Shown here: piece by piece, positions 1 through 7,422 of the stretch
How the letters are laid out: each line of letters opens with the position of its first letter
How positions within the stretch are numbered: position 1 is the stretch's first letter
NCBI GenBank assembly: GCA_006954405.1
Contig: LVVQ01000001.1
Coordinates: 806,001 to 870,000 of the forward strand
Direction: 5' to 3'
DNA from: Candidatus Methanarcanum hacksteinii
GTDB lineage: Archaea > Thermoplasmatota > Thermoplasmata > Methanomassiliicoccales > Methanomethylophilaceae
Length of the DNA: 64,000 bases
Program-made: the position numbers and the translations under genes
The notes under the pieces: model-generated
The model's database searches: none
Told to the model about the DNA's origin: nothing
The model's input: only the letters and a program-made list of their open reading frames with translations

Positions 1-434
1 GAACCATCACGTGAACAGACACCATTCATGATATCGGATGATGATATCTTGCTGCCATCATCCTTCTCGATCGATCTTACGACTGAGAGTTTCAAAGGTT
101 CATCGGAGAAGGTGGATCTCCATTCGATGACCTTCTTCCCATTCTTCAAGCTCTCATCGGATACCACTAGTACGTCGACATCGGCCATGATGTCCTCCGG
201 GCCGTACATGTCGTCGATACAGAAGATGTCCGCTTCCTTATTATTTGCTTTGAGATATTCTCTGACGGCCTTCTCTCTTATGTAATATGGATTGACCCTT
301 GTGCGTGTCTCCGATGCCATCCTGTCGGATGTTATCCCTATGCACACATCTTTGGAAAGAGAGAATGCCCTCTTGAGCAATGCTATGTGTCCTTCGTGAA
401 GGACATTGAACGTTCCTGCTACTGCGACGATCAT
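1..434 (-). CDS. coaD: Phosphopantetheine adenylyltransferase, archaeal type (3' end outside window)
   Basis: Nucleotidyltransferase of the HxGH superfamily that would join ATP and 4'-phosphopantetheine to dephospho-CoA in the cytoplasm. The frame opens at ATG 434 and reads MIVAVAGTFNVLHEGHIALL, with the T/HxGH nucleotide-binding motif at residues 13-16. A second family motif, I-S-S-S-D-I (the ISSTxI position), lies near residue 131. About 144 codons are visible and no stop is reached, which suits the roughly 150-residue archaeal family, so only the last few codons are missing. Its ATG overlaps the TGA of the upstream Zn-ribbon gene (ATGA), making it the last visible gene of the srp54-trmY operon. 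A generic cytidylyltransferase-like enzyme is the alternative, but the spacing of both motifs favours CoaD. Confidence 0.85.
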   Translation of the reverse strand, partial: MIVAVAGTFNVLHEGHIALLKRAFSLSKDVCIGITSDRMASETRTRVNPYYIREKAVREYLKANNKEADIFCIDDMYGPEDIMADVDVLVVSDESLKNGKKVIEWRSTFSDEPLKLSVVRSIEKDDGSKISSSDIMNGVCSRDG

Positions 435-643
435 AATCTTCCGATGACTATGGCAATGACCATGACACCTACTGCGGCCAACCATATCAGCAGAAGTTTG
501 TTCTTACTCTTGGTGAGCTCTTCTCTTTTAGTGTCCTTGCATTTATCGGAGCAATACCTTCCATTGCCGTCGATGAATGCCTTGCCACAATAGATGCAGT
601 GTTTGTGCTGGGGTATCCTCTCGGTAGGTTCTGCCATATTCAT
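431..643 (-). CDS. Small Zn-ribbon membrane protein (DUF2116-like)
   Basis: A 70-residue protein with an N-terminal treble-clef type zinc ribbon (HCIYCGKAF, then YCSDKCK, so four Cys between residues 16 and 36), a basic linker, and a single C-terminal hydrophobic helix at about residues 50-67 (LLLIWLAAVGVMVIAIVI). This layout matches the archaeal DUF2116 family, whose function is unknown. The zinc ribbon probably faces the cytoplasm on a tail anchor. Both ends overlap neighbours by ATGA (trmY upstream, coaD downstream), so it is translated with the operon. Being next to SRP54 hints at membrane or ribosome association, but that is only inference. Confidence 0.75.
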   Translation of the reverse strand: MNMAEPTERIPQHKHCIYCGKAFIDGNGRYCSDKCKDTKREELTKSKNKLLLIWLAAVGVMVIAIVIGRL

Positions 644-1251
644 CCCTCCATTCTTGTCACTCTGCGATCCATCTCATTCAGAACGATGATCATGCAGTGG
701 TTCGCATGATAGCTTACAGGTCCGAGGTTGATCTTATCATATGGATATTCCGACATGATCCTCTCCTCCTCTTTGGTGGGGTCCCTGTCATCTCCGAGAA
801 TGTAACATGGTTCCTCAGGGAATTCGTATTCCCTGACATCCTCGCCATCCTCTCTGAGGTAGATGAATCTACATTTGTCTGAGAGGTCCTTCATGACATC
901 TTCGAATGACCTTCTTGATATGTATACTCCTGGTGATGACCTTATCTCATTCTTACCGTCGAGTTTCTTGAGAAGTGCATTCCTTATGAGTGACGCTGTG
1001 CTCCTCTCATCGGGATTGAGGTATTTCATATCAGGCCCATAGAATCTTACAGTCTTGGGCGCATCCGTTCCGCCTTCAAGCACGAGGTAGATCTCTGAAT
1101 CCTTTCTCAGGTCGTGGCTGAGGAAGAATGCGGAGTTGACGCACCTTACAAGGATATCTAATCTTCCGGCTCCGCCACAGATATCATCCAGTTTGAAATC
1201 GCCTGTTGTGTATGCACGGTGTCCGAGAACGATGAATCTGTTCACGTTCAT
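640..1251 (-). CDS. trmY: tRNA pseudouridine(54) N1-methyltransferase TrmY
   Basis: A 203-residue SPOUT-class methyltransferase that turns pseudouridine 54 of the tRNA T-loop into N1-methylpseudouridine with S-adenosylmethionine; an archaea-specific modification. The N-terminus MNVNRFIVLGHRAYTTGDF and the segments LSHDLRKDSEIYLVL and LGDDRDPTKEEE followed by a C-terminal LNEMDRR are typical of TrmY, and the length agrees with the family. The start ATG (1249-1251) overlaps the srp54 stop and the stop overlaps the next gene start, so it is the second gene of a tightly coupled operon. Pairing of SRP54 with a tRNA modification gene is a plain housekeeping arrangement. Confidence 0.93.
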   Translation of the reverse strand: MNVNRFIVLGHRAYTTGDFKLDDICGGAGRLDILVRCVNSAFFLSHDLRKDSEIYLVLEGGTDAPKTVRFYGPDMKYLNPDERSTASLIRNALLKKLDGKNEIRSSPGVYISRRSFEDVMKDLSDKCRFIYLREDGEDVREYEFPEEPCYILGDDRDPTKEEERIMSEYPYDKINLGPVSYHANHCMIIVLNEMDRRVTRMEG

Positions 1252-2609
1252 TCCTCGCTGAGTTCGTTCTCGAGCTCTGAGAGATCGGACATGCCCATCT
1301 GTTTCATCATCTGTTTTCTCATCTTACGGTTGCTCATGACACCTTTGATGGCCTTCTTCGATGTGTTATATTGTTTCAGAAGCTCTCTGACATCCTGGAT
1401 GGATGTTCCTGATCCCTTGGCTATCCTTTGTACGCGGGATGCCTTGATCATCGAAGGATCCTCTTTCTCATCATTGGTCATGGAGTCCATGATGTATCTG
1501 TACTTCTGGAGTTTCGCCTGTGTGGCCTCATAATCCATCTTGTCTTCGAACTTGGACATACCGGGGATGAGTGACATGACCTTCTGCAAAGGCCCCATCT
1601 TGCTCATAGCCTTCAGTTGTTGATACATGTCGTTGAGTGTGAATTTACCGGACATGATGTTCTTTCCGGCATCCATCACATCCTGATCTTCTCCGATCTC
1701 TGTCTTTGCGATATCGACCAAAGCGGTTATGTCGCCCATTCCCAATAGACGGGAGATGAATTTGTTGGCGTTGAACGGCTCAAGGTCACGGATGTGCTCT
1801 CCTGTACCGAGACAAACGATCCTAGCATGTGTCTTCGATACTGCACTTAACGCACCTCCTCCTTTCGCGGTACCATCCATCTTGGTGAGTATGACGCCTG
1901 TGACGCCTACTGCATTATGGAATGCATCTGCCTGAGGTCCAGCCTGTTGTCCTACCTGCGAATCGAGAACGAGGAACCTCTCATCGGGTTTTGCGACAGC
2001 AGAGATGTCCTTGAGCTCTTGGATGAGATCATCCTCTAGAGCGTGACGTCCCGACGTATCGATGATGATGACCTTCTTCTCTTTGAATTTGGCCATACCG
2101 TTCTTCACGATCTTTGCAGCGTCACTTTCTCCAGGTTCTCCGTATACCTCTACGCCGATCTTCTCTCCCAATTGTTTGAGCTGATCCAATGCGGCAGGCC
2201 TGTAGACATCGGCACCGATGAGTCCGACTGTGAAACCTTTCTTATTGAATATGTTGGCGAGTTTGCCTGTCGTGGTGGTCTTACCTTGACCGTAGAGACC
2301 GACCATCATTATGGTCTGAGGTGCGATCTTGAGTCCTTCGCCGTTATCGACGAGATTGACAAGCTCCTCGTAGATGATGTTGATGACATGGTCCTTAGGT
2401 GTCCTGTTGGTGGCTGGTTTCTCTTCGAGTGCTCTCTTCTCGATCTTCTTCGTGAGTTCCAATACGAGTTGGACGTTGACATCCGCTTGGAGTAATGCAC
2501 GCTGAAGATCTTTTACAACATCCTTGATGAGCGCCTCATCGATAGAGGTAGCACCTGTGATACGGTTAATTGCACCTCTGAGAGATTTTCCCAATCCATC
2601 TAAGACCAT
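1248..2609 (-). CDS. srp54: Signal recognition particle 54 kDa GTPase
   Basis: The 453-residue GTPase subunit of SRP, which binds signal sequences and the 7S RNA and targets ribosomes to FtsY at the membrane. Visible in order are the N-terminal helical bundle (residues 1-90), the G domain with P-loop GLYGQGKT (104-111), DTSGR (184-188) and TKMD (242-245), and the methionine-rich M domain from about residue 300 with SLIPGMSKF and RKMRKQMMKQMGM. It is first in an operon with trmY, a Zn-ribbon protein and coaD. A TATA-like TTTATAATA (about 2632-2641, minus strand) sits 20-30 nt before the ATG, giving a near-leaderless message. The family P-loop is usually GLQGSGKTTT; the Tyr and second Gln here are conservative changes. 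Confidence 0.97.
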   Translation of the reverse strand: MVLDGLGKSLRGAINRITGATSIDEALIKDVVKDLQRALLQADVNVQLVLELTKKIEKRALEEKPATNRTPKDHVINIIYEELVNLVDNGEGLKIAPQTIMMVGLYGQGKTTTTGKLANIFNKKGFTVGLIGADVYRPAALDQLKQLGEKIGVEVYGEPGESDAAKIVKNGMAKFKEKKVIIIDTSGRHALEDDLIQELKDISAVAKPDERFLVLDSQVGQQAGPQADAFHNAVGVTGVILTKMDGTAKGGGALSAVSKTHARIVCLGTGEHIRDLEPFNANKFISRLLGMGDITALVDIAKTEIGEDQDVMDAGKNIMSGKFTLNDMYQQLKAMSKMGPLQKVMSLIPGMSKFEDKMDYEATQAKLQKYRYIMDSMTNDEKEDPSMIKASRVQRIAKGSGTSIQDVRELLKQYNTSKKAIKGVMSNRKMRKQMMKQMGMSDLSELENELSEE

Positions 2610-2690
2610 TGGTAACCTTGACTGTCTTATTTATTATAAAGATTATTACTTTTGAATCAATTTTTAAGTCCAAAAGAACAGAAGTTCATA

Positions 2691-2750
2691 GGAAAAGGTT
2701 AGCCAGTCAGAAGGGATGGGATGCACTCTACAAAGCTAACCTTTTTCCCA
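2691..2750 (-). ncRNA. Candidate ~60-nt small RNA closed by a 13-bp stem, with its own TATA box
   Basis: On the minus strand a 13-nt arm (GGAAAAAGGTTAGC, 2748-2735) pairs with GCTAACCTTTTCC (2703-2691) apart from one bulged A, enclosing a 31-nt loop. A strong archaeal TATA box (TTTTATATAC, 2783-2774) lies about 25 nt before the GGG at 2749, just where transcription would start. There is no ORF in it, and srp54 downstream has its own nearer TATA box, so this is not needed as an mRNA leader. No match to a named RNA class is evident: no clear C/D or H/ACA boxes, and it is too short for SRP RNA. It could also be a long srp54 leader element. Confidence 0.45.
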
Positions 2751-2773
2751 CAATTCCACATTACTCTCGGGCG

Positions 2774-2783
2774 TATATAAAAC
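2774..2783 (-). promoter_or_regulatory. TATA box of the candidate small RNA
   Basis: TTTTATATAC on the minus strand, inside an otherwise GC-richer stretch, 25-34 nt upstream of the first base of the stem-closed segment at 2749. Its spacing is the same as that of the TATA boxes before the leaderless genes in this window. Confidence 0.5.
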
Positions 2784-2832
2784 TTGTGCGAAAATTAGTG
2801 AAAAATATTGAATTTTGTGACAAAATCGTTTA

Positions 2833-2858
2833 TTTACCCACGGTCTCCCGTGGGTAAA
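2833..2858 (-). terminator. Hairpin terminator after the coiled-coil gene
   Basis: A perfect 11-bp inverted repeat, TTTACCCACGG (2833-2843) and CCGTGGGTAAA (2848-2858) with a 4-nt loop, lies 11 nt past the stop of the 2869-3837 gene. It separates that gene from the candidate RNA promoter. Confidence 0.6.
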
Positions 2859-2868
2859 TGATTCGAGA

Positions 2869-3837
2869 TCAGAGGTATCCTGATTTCTGAAGGGCCATAA
2901 GGTCCTCGGTGCTGAGCTTCTCACCATTCTTGAATCTAGCGAAGATGTCATCAGCTGCCTTCTTGGACTCTGCATCGGTCTTCTTCTTACGAACGGACTT
3001 CTGCTTGTTCTTGATGGCTGCGACTGCACCGTCTGTCTCGTGGAACGTCTTGATCTGCTCGATGTGCTTCTTGTGCTCTTCATCTGCTGCTTTCTTGCAC
3101 TCGATGAATTTAGCCTGAGCCTCATCTGCCTGTTTCCTGAGTGTGTCTGCCTGCTCGTAGAGTGCGATCATCTTATCGTGCTCTTCCTGGGCTTTCTCTG
3201 CATACTCGGAAACGAGTTTGTGACATTTCTCTGCTTCAGATTTTGCTTCCTTGAGTTCGCTGTATTTCTCGTGAAGGTCGCCAGACTGGTCCTGCGTCTT
3301 CTTAATCTCTGTGATCTTCTGGTCGAGCTCTCTAAGCCTCTTGACGATTGCCTCTTCTTCTTTCTTCTTGAGGGTCTCTGTCTGTTGCTTGTTCTCAAGG
3401 TCGGAGAATTCCTTCATCAGCTGTTTGATCGAGGGTGCGTCCTTGTCGTGTGCTGGCATCTCTTTCTTGATCGCATGGAACTCTTCGGTGAGTTTTGAGA
3501 CCTTCTGGTTCGCCTCATCCCTCAAAGCTTTTGACTCCCTTACCTTCTGGTTAAGTGAATCACGCTCTTCCCTGTGTTTGCCTGCTTCTTCAACAAGCTC
3601 ACGGACCTGTGCGTTCAATGCATCTCTCTTTGCAACCCACTCTTTGGTCTGTTTGTTCAGATCATCTCTGAGGCGTTTGTGTTCCTCAGCGTCAGCGTTG
3701 ATTGCACTTCTCTTCTTTTCCAGTTCTGCCAAATTAGCAGGGTCCTGCTGAACCTCTTCTACAGGGGTCTCAACTGTTTCTGCTACGACTTCCTCGGATC
3801 CATCAGTCTGTTGAATTTGTTCCTCCAAATCTGTCAT
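2869..3837 (-). CDS. Long coiled-coil protein (COG1340-like)
   Basis: A 322-residue protein that is almost wholly charged heptad-like helix (about residues 35-275, rich in K, E, A, R and Q), with an acidic N-terminus and a short C-terminal segment ending DLMALQKSGYL. It matches the archaeal coiled-coil family often mislabelled as phosphoserine phosphatase; no phosphatase motif is present. The family's function is not established; a structural or scaffolding role is inferred. It is a single gene with a TATA-like TTTATAT about 80 nt upstream and a leader holding a small hairpin (CCGTG...CACGG). Its opal stop is followed by a strong hairpin terminator. Confidence 0.8.
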   Translation of the reverse strand: MTDLEEQIQQTDGSEEVVAETVETPVEEVQQDPANLAELEKKRSAINADAEEHKRLRDDLNKQTKEWVAKRDALNAQVRELVEEAGKHREERDSLNQKVRESKALRDEANQKVSKLTEEFHAIKKEMPAHDKDAPSIKQLMKEFSDLENKQQTETLKKKEEEAIVKRLRELDQKITEIKKTQDQSGDLHEKYSELKEAKSEAEKCHKLVSEYAEKAQEEHDKMIALYEQADTLRKQADEAQAKFIECKKAADEEHKKHIEQIKTFHETDGAVAAIKNKQKSVRKKKTDAESKKAADDIFARFKNGEKLSTEDLMALQKSGYL

Positions 3838-4127
3838 AATAAATCACTCATATGTTCTGGGCTTGCACCGTGTCAGAGTCACGGCCTACTCAATAAAGCG
3901 CATACGGGTATGAGATATAAAGCTTTCCTGTATGGTAATAATATGAATATTGCGCATAAGCATCATTGACGTCGAGTTCTTTTCCAGAGAAAACATGATC
4001 TCTCATCCACTTCTAACTGTGCCAGCATGATTTATTTTCCAAATTGTAATCATTTGCTTTCAATATGACAGGCTAGGATTCTCCACATACCCCTTAAATA
4101 AAATAACGCGATGGCTTGCTCGATAGT
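3838..4127. other. Divergent intergenic region
   Basis: It holds the leader and promoter of the coiled-coil gene at the left and the purB TATA box (CTTAAATAAAATA, 4093-4105) at the right. Reading frames here are shadows with no family features, and no RNA gene was seen. Confidence 0.6.
4094..4104 (+). promoter_or_regulatory. TATA box of purB
   Basis: TTAAATAAAAT lies 24-34 nt before ATG 4128, which implies a leaderless transcript and supports that start over the TTG four codons upstream. Confidence 0.6.
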
Positions 4128-5492
4128 ATGAGCAACCTTTGTCCACTTGACTATAGATACGGCAGGAAGGAAATGAAGGAAATCTGGTATGAGGAGAGCC
4201 GTCTCCAATATCAGATGGATGTCGAATCCGCGTTGGCAAGAGCACACGCATCATTGGGTACGATAACCAAAGAGGATGCGGAAGAGATCACACGTGTCGC
4301 TAACCTCTCCGTTACGAAGATCGAGAGGGTCAAGGAGATAGAGTCCGAAACAAGGCATGATGTCATGGCCATGGTCAAAGCGATGACCGAACAATGCAAG
4401 GGGGATGCAGGTAAATTCGTTCATTACGGTTCAACCTCCAATGACATCGTGGATACGGCCACTGCGTTGCAGATAAAGGCGTCAATAGAGCTCATACAAA
4501 AGGATGTGGACTCATTCATCATCACACTTGCGAAGCTTTCTAAGCAGGAACGTGACACGATAGAGGTCGGAAGGACACATGCTCAGTTCGCTATACCTAT
4601 CACATTCGGATTCAAGATCGCCGGATATGTGGCGGAGATGCTCAGGCACAGGGAAAGATTGGAACAGATGAAATCTAGGGCATGCGCTGGAAAGATGGCG
4701 GGTGCTGTCGGTACCGGTGCCGCATTGGGCAAGAATTTCTTCAAGATACAGGAAACGGTCATGTCCGATCTCGGATTGACATACGAGCCTGCCGCAACTC
4801 AGGTCGTGGGAAGGGACAGATACACAGAATTGGTCTGTTTATTGGCGAATATCGCTACATCACTCGAAAGATACGGGACTGAGGTCAGGAATCTCCAGAG
4901 GTCGGAGATATCCGAGGCAGCGGAACCGTTCGATAGGAAGAAACAGGTCGGAAGCTCCACCATGGCCCAGAAACGCAACCCGATGATGTCCGAGAACGTC
5001 TGTGGTCTCGCAAGGATAGTGAGGTCCATGGTCACGCCGATGTTCGAATCACAGGTCCTTTGGCATGAGAGGGATCTTTCGAATTCAAGTGCAGAGAGGT
5101 TCATCCTCCCGCATACATTCACATTGCTCGATGAGATGTTCAAGAAGATGGAGATCGTCTTCGGCGGACTCGAGGTCCACAGGGACAGGATGGTCCAGAA
5201 CATCGAATCATCTCATGGATTGATCATGGCTGAATCTTTGATGATGAAGATGACCGAGAAAGGTGTCGGAAGACAAGATGCACATGAGATCGTTCGTTCC
5301 TCATCCATGATCGCTGAAGATGAGGGAAGACAGCTCAGGGATGTTCTCCTTGAAAGGGAGGATCTCAAGACCATGATGTCCGAGGAGGACATCAGATCAG
5401 CGATGGACCCTAACAATTATACCGGTGGTGCCAAGGAGATCGTCGATAAGATGGTCGCTGAGGTGGAAGAGAAACTCAAGGTGAGAATTTGA
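4128..5492 (+). CDS. purB: Adenylosuccinate lyase
   Basis: A 454-residue lyase of the fumarase/aspartase superfamily. It splits SAICAR to AICAR plus fumarate and adenylosuccinate to AMP plus fumarate in purine synthesis. It starts MSNLCPLDYRYG as the family does, has the substrate-binding HYGSTSNDIVDTA segment (about residues 89-101) and VGRTHAQ, and carries the signature GSSTMAQKRNPMMSE from residue 275 with the flexible catalytic-loop Ser. ATG 4128 is chosen because a TATA box sits 24-34 nt before it and because it matches family starts; a TTG at 4116 is in frame. The stop overlaps the next start (TTGA). The signature reads MAQK where most relatives have MPxK, a small change. Confidence 0.96.
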   Translation: MSNLCPLDYRYGRKEMKEIWYEESRLQYQMDVESALARAHASLGTITKEDAEEITRVANLSVTKIERVKEIESETRHDVMAMVKAMTEQCKGDAGKFVHYGSTSNDIVDTATALQIKASIELIQKDVDSFIITLAKLSKQERDTIEVGRTHAQFAIPITFGFKIAGYVAEMLRHRERLEQMKSRACAGKMAGAVGTGAALGKNFFKIQETVMSDLGLTYEPAATQVVGRDRYTELVCLLANIATSLERYGTEVRNLQRSEISEAAEPFDRKKQVGSSTMAQKRNPMMSENVCGLARIVRSMVTPMFESQVLWHERDLSNSSAERFILPHTFTLLDEMFKKMEIVFGGLEVHRDRMVQNIESSHGLIMAESLMMKMTEKGVGRQDAHEIVRSSSMIAEDEGRQLRDVLLEREDLKTMMSEEDIRSAMDPNNYTGGAKEIVDKMVAEVEEKLKVRI

Positions 5493-5680
5493 AGCTCTCA
5501 GAGTCGAAGAAAAGGAGATTGAAGACCGGATTGTTCATCGGCGTGTTGCTCGGTGTTCTGATGACCGTCGGCGTGTACGTCATGACCGACAAGAATCCCG
5601 CTTCATTCGCATTGTTGCCGATCTTCGTGATAATGAGTGGTCTGCAGGCCATCACAGGACCTGCAGACGATGATGAGTGA
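5489..5680 (+). CDS. Small two-helix membrane protein
   Basis: A 63-residue protein starting at TTG 5489, which overlaps the purB stop by 4 nt in the same style as the other operon junctions of this window. A basic N-terminus (KLSESKKRRLK) is followed by two hydrophobic helices (about residues 13-31 and 39-54) and an acidic tail ending DDDE, so both ends should face the cytoplasm. The family is not recognised and its function is unknown. It abuts the convergent gene stop at 5681 exactly. The TTG start and lack of a named family keep confidence moderate. Confidence 0.55.
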   Translation: MKLSESKKRRLKTGLFIGVLLGVLMTVGVYVMTDKNPASFALLPIFVIMSGLQAITGPADDDE

Positions 5681-6088
5681 TCAATCGGCGAGAAGGTCAC
5701 CGGCACCTGGTCCGGGCTTCACCTGATAGATCTCTTTGAATTTGAGCTTGACAAGTCCCTTTGCTGGAAGGTCAGGTCTCTTCTGATGCATCATATCGCG
5801 TGCCTTCTCATAATCGGCACCCTCATTCTCAACAACGGCATCACATTTGATCTGCCATGACATATCGCCTTCGGGAGTCCAAACGCAGAATGATGCTTTC
5901 GGGTTCTCTTTGAGGTTCGAAAGTGTTTTCTTCATGAAATTGTCGACGATCCAAAGGTTCTCATCATCTTGGAGGAACATAGCACCCATCGGTACGACAT
6001 TCGGTATCCCAGATTTGGATGATGTCGCTAAGTAGATTATCTTCATTTTCTGGAATTCAGACTTGATATTGTCATCAATCTTCGTCAT
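5681..6088 (-). CDS. Pyridoxamine 5'-phosphate oxidase-like flavin-binding protein
   Basis: A 135-residue protein of the FMN-binding split-barrel fold. The segment YLATSSKSGIPNVVPMGAMF, then LWIVDNFMKKTLSNLKENPKASFCVW, follows the strand order and phosphate-contacting positions of the PPOX-like family. Such small members in methanogens bind FMN or F420 and their substrates are usually unknown, so the specific reaction is not claimed. It is a single gene on the minus strand, its stop immediately adjacent to the convergent small membrane-protein gene. A second, divergent member of the same fold lies at 31733-32125. Confidence 0.8.
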   Translation of the reverse strand: MTKIDDNIKSEFQKMKIIYLATSSKSGIPNVVPMGAMFLQDDENLWIVDNFMKKTLSNLKENPKASFCVWTPEGDMSWQIKCDAVVENEGADYEKARDMMHQKRPDLPAKGLVKLKFKEIYQVKPGPGAGDLLAD

Positions 6089-6187
6089 TGTATCACTTGT
6101 TGATTTGATGTGTTTGTATGTATTTGATTGTGACCTTTGTGAGACCCAAGGTTTATATCGGATATGCGAATGTAGTCATATTCATAT

Positions 6188-6265
6188 GGGCAAGTAGATC
6201 AGCCCGGTTAGATCGCTTCGTTCGCAACGAAGAGGCCGCGAGTCCGAATCTCGCCTTGTCCACCA
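6188..6265 (+). tRNA. tRNA-Ala (anticodon CGC), CCA encoded
   Basis: A full cloverleaf. The acceptor GGGCAAG pairs with CTTGTCC and contains the G3:U70 wobble that marks alanine tRNA, with A73 and an encoded CCA (6263-6265). Anticodon stem CTTCG/CGAAG has loop TTCGCAA (anticodon CGC); the T arm is GCGAG/CTCGC. A TATA box (TTTATATC, 6152-6159) lies about 30 nt upstream. An integrase remnant follows directly. Confidence 0.95.
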
Positions 6266-6293
6266 CTAACCATTACCCAGATCATCGAAAAAT

Positions 6294-6310
6294 GGACAGT
6301 GTCACTGTCC
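6294..6310. repeat. Perfect 8-bp palindrome at the integrase stop
   Basis: GGACAGTG (6294-6301), one central base, then CACTGTCC (6303-6310), lying over the stop codon of the integrase fragment and 29 nt from the tRNA-Ala 3' end. It could be a terminator for the leftward genes or an arm-type or core site of the lost element. Confidence 0.45.
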
Positions 6311-6484
6311 ACCGCTGGACAACCGTGAGTTCCTTGCGTTGTCTATGGCCTTGTTGAGCCTCTTTCTGCTGTAGAATCCCTCCGTGGTCTTGGTGCTCGC
6401 ATGTCCCATCAATACCGACACCGATTCGATGTCGACGTCACTGTCCATATATCTCTGACCGAACGTCCTGCGGTAATGCTCCCA
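6302..6484 (-). pseudogene. Tyrosine recombinase (integrase) C-terminal remnant
   Basis: On the minus strand, from about 6484 to the TGA at 6302-6304, the translation runs WEHYRRTFGQRYM ... LMGHASTKTTEGFYSRKR ... RLSSGGQ. This contains the C-terminal catalytic boxes of tyrosine recombinases: the second Arg in a HxLRR-like context (here EHYRR), G-H with S-T-x-T-T, and the nucleophile Tyr in EGFYSRKR. The N-terminal and central catalytic regions are absent: upstream sequence has no matching frame. It is about 60 codons against 300-400 for a whole integrase. Its position directly beside tRNA-Ala marks an old site-specific integration. Confidence 0.8.
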
Positions 6485-6655
6485 AATAATTCAAAAAGAC
6501 GTTCTGAGAACAAATCGATAATTATGGTTGCAAAATGGATAATTAGGCTAAGGTAAACACGAGCTGAAAGCATAGCATGCAAGCCAGAATTAAGAGTCGT
6601 GGCCATTTTATATCTACAAATCGAAACACAGGAAGAATGATGGCCTAAATACCAA

Positions 6656-6913
6656 TCAGCTCTGATCGTTCTGAGCCCTGAATGCCTCGATGCAAGCGAC
6701 TGTCTCGGGCGGAAGCGGATGGGAATCCATATACTCCCTAGAGGACTTCCTGAACTCATCGATGGACATGTTGTCGAAGACCTCCCTTCTGGCCAGGGTG
6801 TAATCTCCGGCATTCCTGTTCATGGAGACTATGAAGTGCTCTGCATCTACAGGACCTAGACGGTCGGAAAGGCATTTCATTCCAATCATGCGCAACTCTG
6901 ATTCTGTATACAT
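6656..6913 (-). CDS. Putative PIN-toxin partner protein
   Basis: An 85-residue protein whose ATG overlaps the stop region of the PIN gene (shared base 6913). It reads MYTESELRMIGMKCLSDRLG, then DAEHFIVSMNRNAGDYTLARREVFDNMSIDEF. This helical pattern (the x-L-x-E-R-x-G ... F-x-x-x-x-N-R-x-x-x-D-Y-T motif) recurs, as I recall, in small proteins encoded next to this kind of PIN protein in bacteria and archaea. Its role as antitoxin is inferred from the pairing only, and here it lies downstream of the toxin instead of upstream. It is intact even though its partner carries a frameshift. There are no DNA-binding motifs that I can recognise. Confidence 0.55.
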   Translation of the reverse strand: MYTESELRMIGMKCLSDRLGPVDAEHFIVSMNRNAGDYTLARREVFDNMSIDEFRKSSREYMDSHPLPPETVACIEAFRAQNDQS

Positions 6914-7358
6914 TATCTCACCTCATTCTCCGTCAGGAACTGGATGGGCGTCACTATCTTGATTTTGTCCGTCCTGTATTTGAGTATACGGTCATCTGTT
7001 GTTATAAAGTAGTCGCATCCTGCGACGATTGCGGCCGCAACATGGGCCGAATCCACATCCTTGACCCCTGAATCCATGACCTCTTTGATGAAAGGGTCCA
7101 ACCTAGAATCTTTGTCGATGACGAAGATGACCACATTCTTGACGATGAAATCATAGATGTGGCTCCTGATGTCCTCGTCCTTCTTCATGCTGTTTTCGTT
7201 GATCAGATAGTCTGAGGCTGCAAGAAGGACGTCCCCCGATGTGATCATCTTCTGAACATCCATTTGGCAAGAGTCTCCATATGAATGCGAGTCTGGTCCT
7301 GATCGTCGTAAGGACGGGTGAAACTGCAGTTGTCTAGGTATACCTTGGTCTTCGTCAC
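6913..7358 (-). pseudogene. PIN-domain ribonuclease (VapC-like) with a one-base frameshift
   Basis: From GTG 7358 the first frame reads VTKTKVYLDNCSFTRPYDDQ then RIHMETLAK, the start of a PIN domain with its first catalytic Asp in YLDNCSF. At about 7263-7266 the frame breaks; the continuation VQKMITSGDVLLAASDYLI ... KDVDSAHVAAAIVAGCDYFI then TTDDRIL is in the +1 frame and holds the remaining PIN acidic residues and the diagnostic C-D-Y-F-x-T-x-D-x-x-x-L box. Adding one base in the short T run (A run on the coding strand) restores a single ORF of about 149 codons. So this is either a recently dead toxin or a sequencing error. PIN toxins cut RNA. Confidence 0.75.
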
Positions 7359-7422
7359 GAAAAAGGGATGGATGATTCGGAATGGATTTAATCGTTTCTT
7401 GTTGAATAACGACTCTATTCAA

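Noticed and set aside
2691..2750. The stem-loop as SRP RNA, next to srp54
   Set aside because: Archaeal SRP RNA is about 300 nt with a conserved GGAA tetraloop domain; this is about 60 nt and lacks it.
2609..2857. Plus-strand ORF of 82 codons upstream of srp54
   Set aside because: It crosses the srp54 promoter, the candidate RNA and the terminator, and has no protein-like features.
6304..6316. TGTCCACC after the integrase fragment as an att repeat of the tRNA-Ala 3' end
   Set aside because: Only eight bases are shared (TGTCCACC), too few for an attachment site, and it lies next to the tRNA instead of at the far border.
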